In this document: in pieces, positions 58,484-64,000 of the stretch
How positions within the stretch are numbered: the stretch's first letter is position 1
Layout: each line of letters begins with the position of its first letter
Assembly (NCBI GenBank): GCA_001599595.1
Contig: BCHH01000009.1
Span: 1,726,901-1,790,900, forward strand
From: Beverwykella pulmonaria
Taxonomy: Eukaryota; Ascomycota; Dothideomycetes; Pleosporales; Melanommataceae
Direction of reading: 5' to 3'
Length of the DNA stretch: 64,000 nucleotides
Notes under the pieces: model-generated
Databases searched by the model: none
Told to the model about the DNA's origin: nothing
The model's input: only the letters and a program-made list of their open reading frames with translations
Made by a program: the position numbers and the translations under genes

Positions 58484-61035
58484 ATGTCTGGTTACTATCC
58501 GCCCAACCAGCATATACCGCCTCAGTACTACAATGTCAATCCCAATGTGGTCCCAAACCCTAACATTCCCCATATGCCAGCGATGATGGCGCCAGACGGT
58601 TCCATCTCTCACGGCATGCCCGAAAGCCCAGTATACCATGGTATGTCAGTACCTTTTGTGCAATATGCAGAGCCGCAAATGCCGCATGGCTACATGGATC
58701 AGTATGAGGATGTCCCAGGTGCCATTGGATCTGCGCAGGCTGGAACGGCGAGGATGAGACGACGAACAGCTCCCGGTGACAATGTAAAGCATCGCAGAAC
58801 TCGAAGCGGGTGTTTTACGTGTAGACAGCGGAGAGTCAAGGTGAGATGCCGACCCTCTCAATGCGCACTTGGGCCTTTACTGATTTTGAGAACACAGTGC
58901 GATGAAAGTCATCCAATCTGCGAGAGTAAGTCTGGCCTTCCTTGTAATTCACTCGCAGTGGTACTTAGTATCTCCCAATGTAGGATGTCGCAAAGGAAAC
59001 CGCGAATGCATTTACCCTGAGCCTCAATCCGCCACAAAAGCCCGGAGCGGGTCCAAGTCGGGGAAGTCAGGCACAGACGGTTCGTCGCCAGAGGACCACG
59101 ACGAAGAAGATTCAAAGGACCGCCTTGGTGCCATACTCGACGACGAGGAAGAAGAGATGGAGAACGACTATAAGCAAGCATTGAAGGGCCAAGACCTCCG
59201 AGAACCGTCCAACACACCATCCTTGACTCTCGATCGAAGCCCTTCGCCATTAACAGAAAGCTCTTCGATAATTATGGCCAATCCTGTACTGCGCCCACCA
59301 CTCTCCCGAAAGACAAGCAATCAAGCTACCAAGCCAATGACATCCGCAAGCAAGACAATCTCCAGCTTACAGCCTGACGTTAGATTCTATCTCGAGTACT
59401 TCCGTGATCATATGTCACACCACCACTACTCCTTGAAACGTGACGGCGGCAATTTCCTGAAGACGGATTTCTTGGACATGGCGATTAATCACGAACCACT
59501 TCGTTATGCCGTGGCTGGGTATGCGGCCTATTACCACACGCTCTCGCAGCCTGATGGTCGCATATCCACCTTCTTACAATATTACAACGAGTCGGTCTCA
59601 CGGCTTCGCGCGTCCATTACGAAACACAGGAAGCAGAGTCTTGCCACCTTTTTAACCATCTTGCAGCTTGCTAGCATAGAAGTAAGAACACAACATCTGG
59701 GTACTGCATTATTAATGGACTAATCCAATTTCAGGAAGCGTTGGGCGACTGGGTCAATCTCATGGGCCATCAGAAAGCTGCATACGACATCCTGACTCGA
59801 CTCTATACACCACGAACGATTACGCAAACGGAGCTCCTACGGAAAGTGTTACTGTGGTACATTCGGTTCGATCTGTTTGTTGGATTCCAATCAGGTGGGG
59901 AGTCTGTGCTTGGCCGGGAATGGTATGTGGTGATGCACGACTATTACGCACAGCAGGCGCGCGAGGACCCCGACAACCTCACGTTCAAATACGAGGAAAG
60001 ATTTGCCTATTCCCGGCTCGTTGCAAAGGACTCAAGCGACCTGTTTGCGAGGAAGGCAAAAGGACTCCTCAGTGATGAGGCCTTTATGACACAATTGCCC
60101 ATACTGGATGAGCAGGTGAAGAACCTGGACAAGAACATTGATCCTGTGTTACTCGATCCTCGCGGCTACGTAACAAAATTTCCTGGGAACCTGAAACCGG
60201 ACCCTGAGGACATTGTTAATCCTTACGAACCCAACGTCATCTGGGACGGTCCCCAATGGACGTCAAACTACTTGCTATTGGATATGTGGGGTATCGTTTT
60301 CATGTACAACATACAAGTTTCTATGGCGATGCGGAAGCCTTTCGATCCGTCAATGACGCAGAAAGCATATCGAGTAGCCCAAGTCTTTGAGGCAGTCAGT
60401 ACATACCCAAACGGACCCCCAGGAGCAATAATTGAAGCTCAAGCGACTATGGCTATTGCAACCCTGTTCCTTCCCAAGGACCCGAAGACCACACAATGGT
60501 GTTGCCGAACTTTTGCGAAGATTGAATCTGCTGGGTATGTCAACCCTGTCCCTACTGCTACTCTGTTTAAGTGATCCTCACTGCTAATAAAGTCGCGACC
60601 GCCTTTTTGTTGCATTGAACCCTGCTTACTGTTTAATCTAGATATATCTACTCCAACTTCCTTCGCAATCGGATGCTCGGAGAAATGGGTATCGAACAGT
60701 CGGATTGGTGGCTGCCAAATGACGAGGGGTGCCCGCCCATCATACGCTCTATCAAGAATTTCATCACAGACCGAACGACAGCACCAAAGGACCAGGCATC
60801 CGAAGATCTACGAGAAATGAAGGGCCTCTTCAGCACACTTACCATCTCGGACTCGCCTTCGTCCGACACTACCAGTAACACCCCAATCGAGGGAGTGCTT
60901 GGACCTGGAACGACACCTGCCAATTTAGATGAGACGCTCATTTACACAGGCGGGTCTCCAGATTTTGACTGGAGATACGAACGCAAGTTTTCAGGCTCAG
61001 AGGGGTACGGATCAGGCCAATTCCCCGGACAGTGA
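58484..61035 (+). CDS. Zn2Cys6 transcription factor
   Basis: Five exons, 58484-58840, 58898-58925, 58984-59681, 59735-60534 and 60642-61035, give 758 residues. The N-terminus is Pro/Met/Tyr-rich. The zinc cluster is built across exons 1-3: Cys110, Cys113, Cys120, Cys127, Cys130, Cys137 (SGCFTCRQRRVKCDE...CERCRKGNREC). Exon 2 is a 28-base piece carrying the loop between the two half-clusters. A Ser/Glu-rich linker follows, then a helical regulatory region (about 280-640) of the type found in fungal-specific regulators, and an acidic Ser/Thr-rich tail. The start is the ATG at 58484; the frame is open a little further upstream without an ATG. The pathway controlled is not evident; resemblance to S. 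pombe Moc3-type C6 factors is a weak impression. Confidence 0.9.
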
Positions 61036-62615
61036 AGTGTTTACTGTTGGTCGACTGGATGACACGATCCCGGATGGCGGCATGTGTTACTCGGCAGCTG
61101 CTTCTGCATTGCTCTATTACTCAGCACTGTCATACAATGCAACGTCTCAGATTATTCCGAGAGGCGTTTGGTGGCACGTTGATAGACCCATAAAGCACGG
61201 CTTGCGTCCTGCATGTGGGGATGTGACGAAACAGACACCTCTGTAGCACCTTGCGCCTCTCCTGCAGTTTATTTCGACTCTTTAGGAAGATCAAAGCGAG
61301 ACAACCCCACTTTATGGCACTCTCTGTACCAAACATTCAAGATTTCTCGCAAGTTTGTTTCAATGTCCATTCAGCGGAAATTCCTTCTCCTGCCCACCAT
61401 CCTTTCGATATGAGGCACAATGCACACAACCGCAAGGGAGCATTGCTAGTGGGCAAAAGTTAGATTTGAGAGACCAACGGTAGGTCAGGTGGCAAAACAT
61501 GGTCGAAATTCACATGCTATGCTAAGATACCCAAAATACAACAATGGACGGCAATGGCGTATGGGTGATGGGAGGATTTTTACACAGCATTTTACTCTTG
61601 GAGGGAGGCGATCTGTTTCATCCCAGTATTGATATCTCTACTCTTCTTTTGTGTTCATCAATGCGGACCACGCAGTATGTCCGCTGATTCCATACCTTCG
61701 TTAGACCGTATTCATTATATGAAGATGGGCCTAAATTTAACGTAGAATATGTTTATATCTCATCAATACGTTATGTGCAATCGACTGGAACATATTATCA
61801 TCCACTCTCAGTATTTCGGTCAAAGTCTGGCTGTCTTCTTTCTCTACACAACAGCAAGGTCAGCCCAAAAGCATATTCTCGCTCGATACAGAGGAGTGAC
61901 TAGCTTCAATGTGCTGTATTAGGATTAGAATTCGGAACGTATGTCGAGTTCCATACCACCTAATAGCACTTTACCCGAGACAGACCTCTAGCGAATGTCC
62001 TCGCATGCCAAAACTTGCACCCGTGAATATTTGTAGTAGTGACGTATCTGCCCTGTCCAATGAGGACTGAAACACAATGTAGTGTTGAAACTTGTAAACA
62101 CGTGATTATGTACTGCTGTTCTTAGTGGCCAAGGGGCGGGGCGCCTTACATGTGTTGCTTGTTTTCAGAGACATAGGATATTGCACAAGGTAGGAATATT
62201 TTGGCAAAGTGTAGGACGAGATGTTGGATTGGTGGGTATGTGAGGAAGTGGAGCTATATACTATTGTCTCTGCTTGCCTGCATTTTACAAACTCCTAAGG
62301 ATACTCCTAGACGCACCCCTGTTTTCCTCCTTAAACGTAGGAGCATGTATTATGGAGTAGAGGCGTGTTACGCTCTCTTGGCCTTGCTAGAATTGCTTTG
62401 GTAATTGAAAGGAAAGCATTCAAAAGTCTATGGGACGTCCGAATATGTACTAGATGTGGCGCAGCAATAAGCTGGTCCGTGTGTCTAGTGCCGCTTCCAA
62501 ACCGCTGAAGGACCACATGAAAGGTTCCTGATACGACAACACACACCCAGATACACTGTCGCTTTGCCTGCAGCAACACTTAATCGATTAAATTTATTGA
62601 CCAGAGGCTCTCATC
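61036..62615. other. Intergenic spacer
   Basis: 1.6 kb between two plus-strand genes, AT-rich in its middle part (about 61.5-62.1 kb). No gene or repeat was recognised. Confidence 0.5.
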
Positions 62616-64000
62616 ATGGACAAGTTTCAAGCATTCGGCAAGAACATCTCGTACGCTGTCCCCGCTTCATCATCCCTATTGAGCTCTTGCGAGAGTGCGC
62701 AGCTTCAGAAATGCTGACATGGCCTTCACAGTGCCTCATTCACGCCCTTTGCTGCGAGAACGCAGCAGTATGTCAAGGAACAGCTTGGTCAGGCCGAGGA
62801 CAAGGTGCGCCCGACCCCATGAGTCTTCGCTGCGGCGACGAGTGTCCCCGATTTGCTCCCCCGATGCTCCTGTGAACATGGCGTTGATGCAGACCATCGC
62901 AGACCCAGCTCCCACCGGACTACATCGAGCTTGAGAAGCGAGTCGATGCCTTGAAGAAAGTCCACAATACGATGCTCCAGGTCACGTACGGACTCTGGTC
63001 CCCCTTCCTGCAGAACTTCAGCGCATCTGACATTCCTTGTCATCTAGTTCCCAATACTCGAATGAGGCATACGACTATCCCACCAACATCCGCGAATCCT
63101 TCAACGACCTCGGCCGGACTGTCTCCGAGAAGGTCAACCTGCTCTCCTCCGCGACCTCTCCCGCTGAAGCCCAAGCGGCCCTCACAGCTCCTCCGTCCGC
63201 AAAGCCCCAGCCCAAGACATTCAGCCACGCCGTTGCCCGTGCTGCCCTGAACAGCTCCCACATTTTGTCTGGCGAGCATGCGGGTGCCGGCGAAGACCCT
63301 TTGGCTACCGCTCTCGAGAAGTTCGCTATTGCCAGCGAGAAGGTTGGAGAAGCTAGGCTAGCACAGGATGCTCAGATCCAGAGCAGGTTTTTGGCGGGGT
63401 GGAGTACGACTCTGAACACCAATATCATGTTTGCGACCCGCGCCCGCAAGGCGGTGGAGAACTCGCGATTGAGCCTCGATGCGACCAAGGCTAATGCCAA
63501 GAGTGGCACGCTGTTCCACCTGCCGGGACAGCCTGCTCCTCATAAAGATGGACTGGAAGAGGATATGAGCGAGGAGGCCCGCGCCAAAGTCGAGCAGGCT
63601 GAAGACGAGTTCGTGGGACAGACTGAGGAGGCTGTTAGTGTCATGAAGAATGTGAGTATCAACCACCATGTGAAGTGTGCAGACGATGCACAAACGAGAA
63701 TAGTGAACGACATCGACTAACTAATTAATTCAGGTTCTTGACACCCCCGAGCCCCTCCGCAACCTCGCGGACCTGATTGCCGCACAGCTCGAGTACCATA
63801 AGAAGGCATACGAAATCCTGTCGGAGTTGGCGCCAGTCGTCGATCAGCTGCAAGTGGAACAGGAAGTACGTCGCCATCAGTCGTCTGATTTTTAATCTGT
63901 ACTGGTTTTGCTTCCCCTTTCGACTTCGATCTGATGTTTCTTCGTAGCGCTCGTATCTTCGCCCAAGCTGATCTAATCGTCTCTTACAGGCCAGCTACCG
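62616..64000 (+). CDS. gvp36: BAR-domain protein, Gvp36-like (cut by window edge)
   Basis: Five complete exons and the start of a sixth can be joined in phase: 62616-62650, 62732-62804, 62903-62985, 63048-63651, 63734-63865, and from 63990. The protein starts MDKFQAFGKNIS, then SFTPFAARTQQYVKEQLG, the PPDYIELEKRVDALKK helix and SQYSNEAYDYPTNIRES. Long charged helices with Ala/Glu periodicity follow, as in a BAR domain. The block order matches yeast Gvp36 and fungal relatives, curved-membrane binding proteins of the late Golgi/endosomal and vacuolar system. The gene is fragmented by short introns in its first 450 bases. The C-terminal part lies beyond the window. Confidence 0.88.

Noticed and set aside
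1..64000. Secondary-metabolite cluster, intact transposon, CRISPR array or attachment site
   Set aside because: No backbone synthase, transposase, reverse transcriptase, repeat-spacer array or terminal inverted repeats were seen; CRISPR is not expected in a fungal nucleus.

Overview
This window is nuclear DNA of a filamentous ascomycete (Pezizomycotina; class not resolvable by eye). Genes carry short introns, mostly 44-72 bases, with GTATGT/GTAAGT donors, CTAAC/CTGAC-type branch points and YAG acceptors. The gene content also fits: a CreA carbon repressor, Zn2Cys6 and C2H2/Fungal_trans regulators, a complex I subunit (absent from Saccharomyces) and a Pth11/SAT4-type membrane protein. No tRNA, rRNA, CRISPR array or intact transposon was recognised.

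Layout. 1-6216 has no gene I can support. 6217-7563 (-) is creA, followed by a long upstream region with SYGGRG motifs, a C16 tract and an AT-rich gene-poor patch (about 10.7-13.3 kb) that holds the remnant of a RING-finger gene. 14119-18732 is compact: a Cdc25/rhodanese-like phosphatase (-), an EPS1-like membrane disulfide isomerase (-) and, divergently, an NDUFA5-type complex I subunit (+). 22400-25585 (+) is a C2H2 plus Fungal_trans regulator with an in-frame TAG between its two halves. 27093-28338 (+) is a Pth11/SAT4-like membrane protein. 29422-33213 (+) holds an M3 oligopeptidase, a small unknown gene and an RpiB-family isomerase. 33601-36814 (-) is an eight-exon FarA/CTF1-like regulator, then a Nudix hydrolase (-), an acidic/basic disordered protein (+), a cytosolic LysM protein (+) and a leukotriene-A4-hydrolase-type aminopeptidase (+). 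After a 3.1-kb spacer with one doubtful small gene come a secreted VOC/glyoxalase-like protein (+), an Rrn11-like Pol I factor (-) and a probably N-myristoylated RING-H2 protein (+). A 4.6-kb spacer precedes another Zn2Cys6 regulator (+). The right edge cuts a Gvp36-type BAR protein (+).

The genes do not form an obvious pathway cluster. They are mostly housekeeping genes interspersed with regulators that have long upstream regions. creA (carbon repression) and the FarA-like factor (fatty-acid/cutin utilisation) both concern carbon-source choice. The most noteworthy items are the FarA-like gene, which carries a perfect inverted repeat of the family's CCTCGG recognition hexamer inside its own second intron and builds its zinc cluster with a 17-base microexon, and the interrupted C2H2/Fungal_trans gene. 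All exon joins below were inferred by eye from splice consensus and reading-frame continuity.
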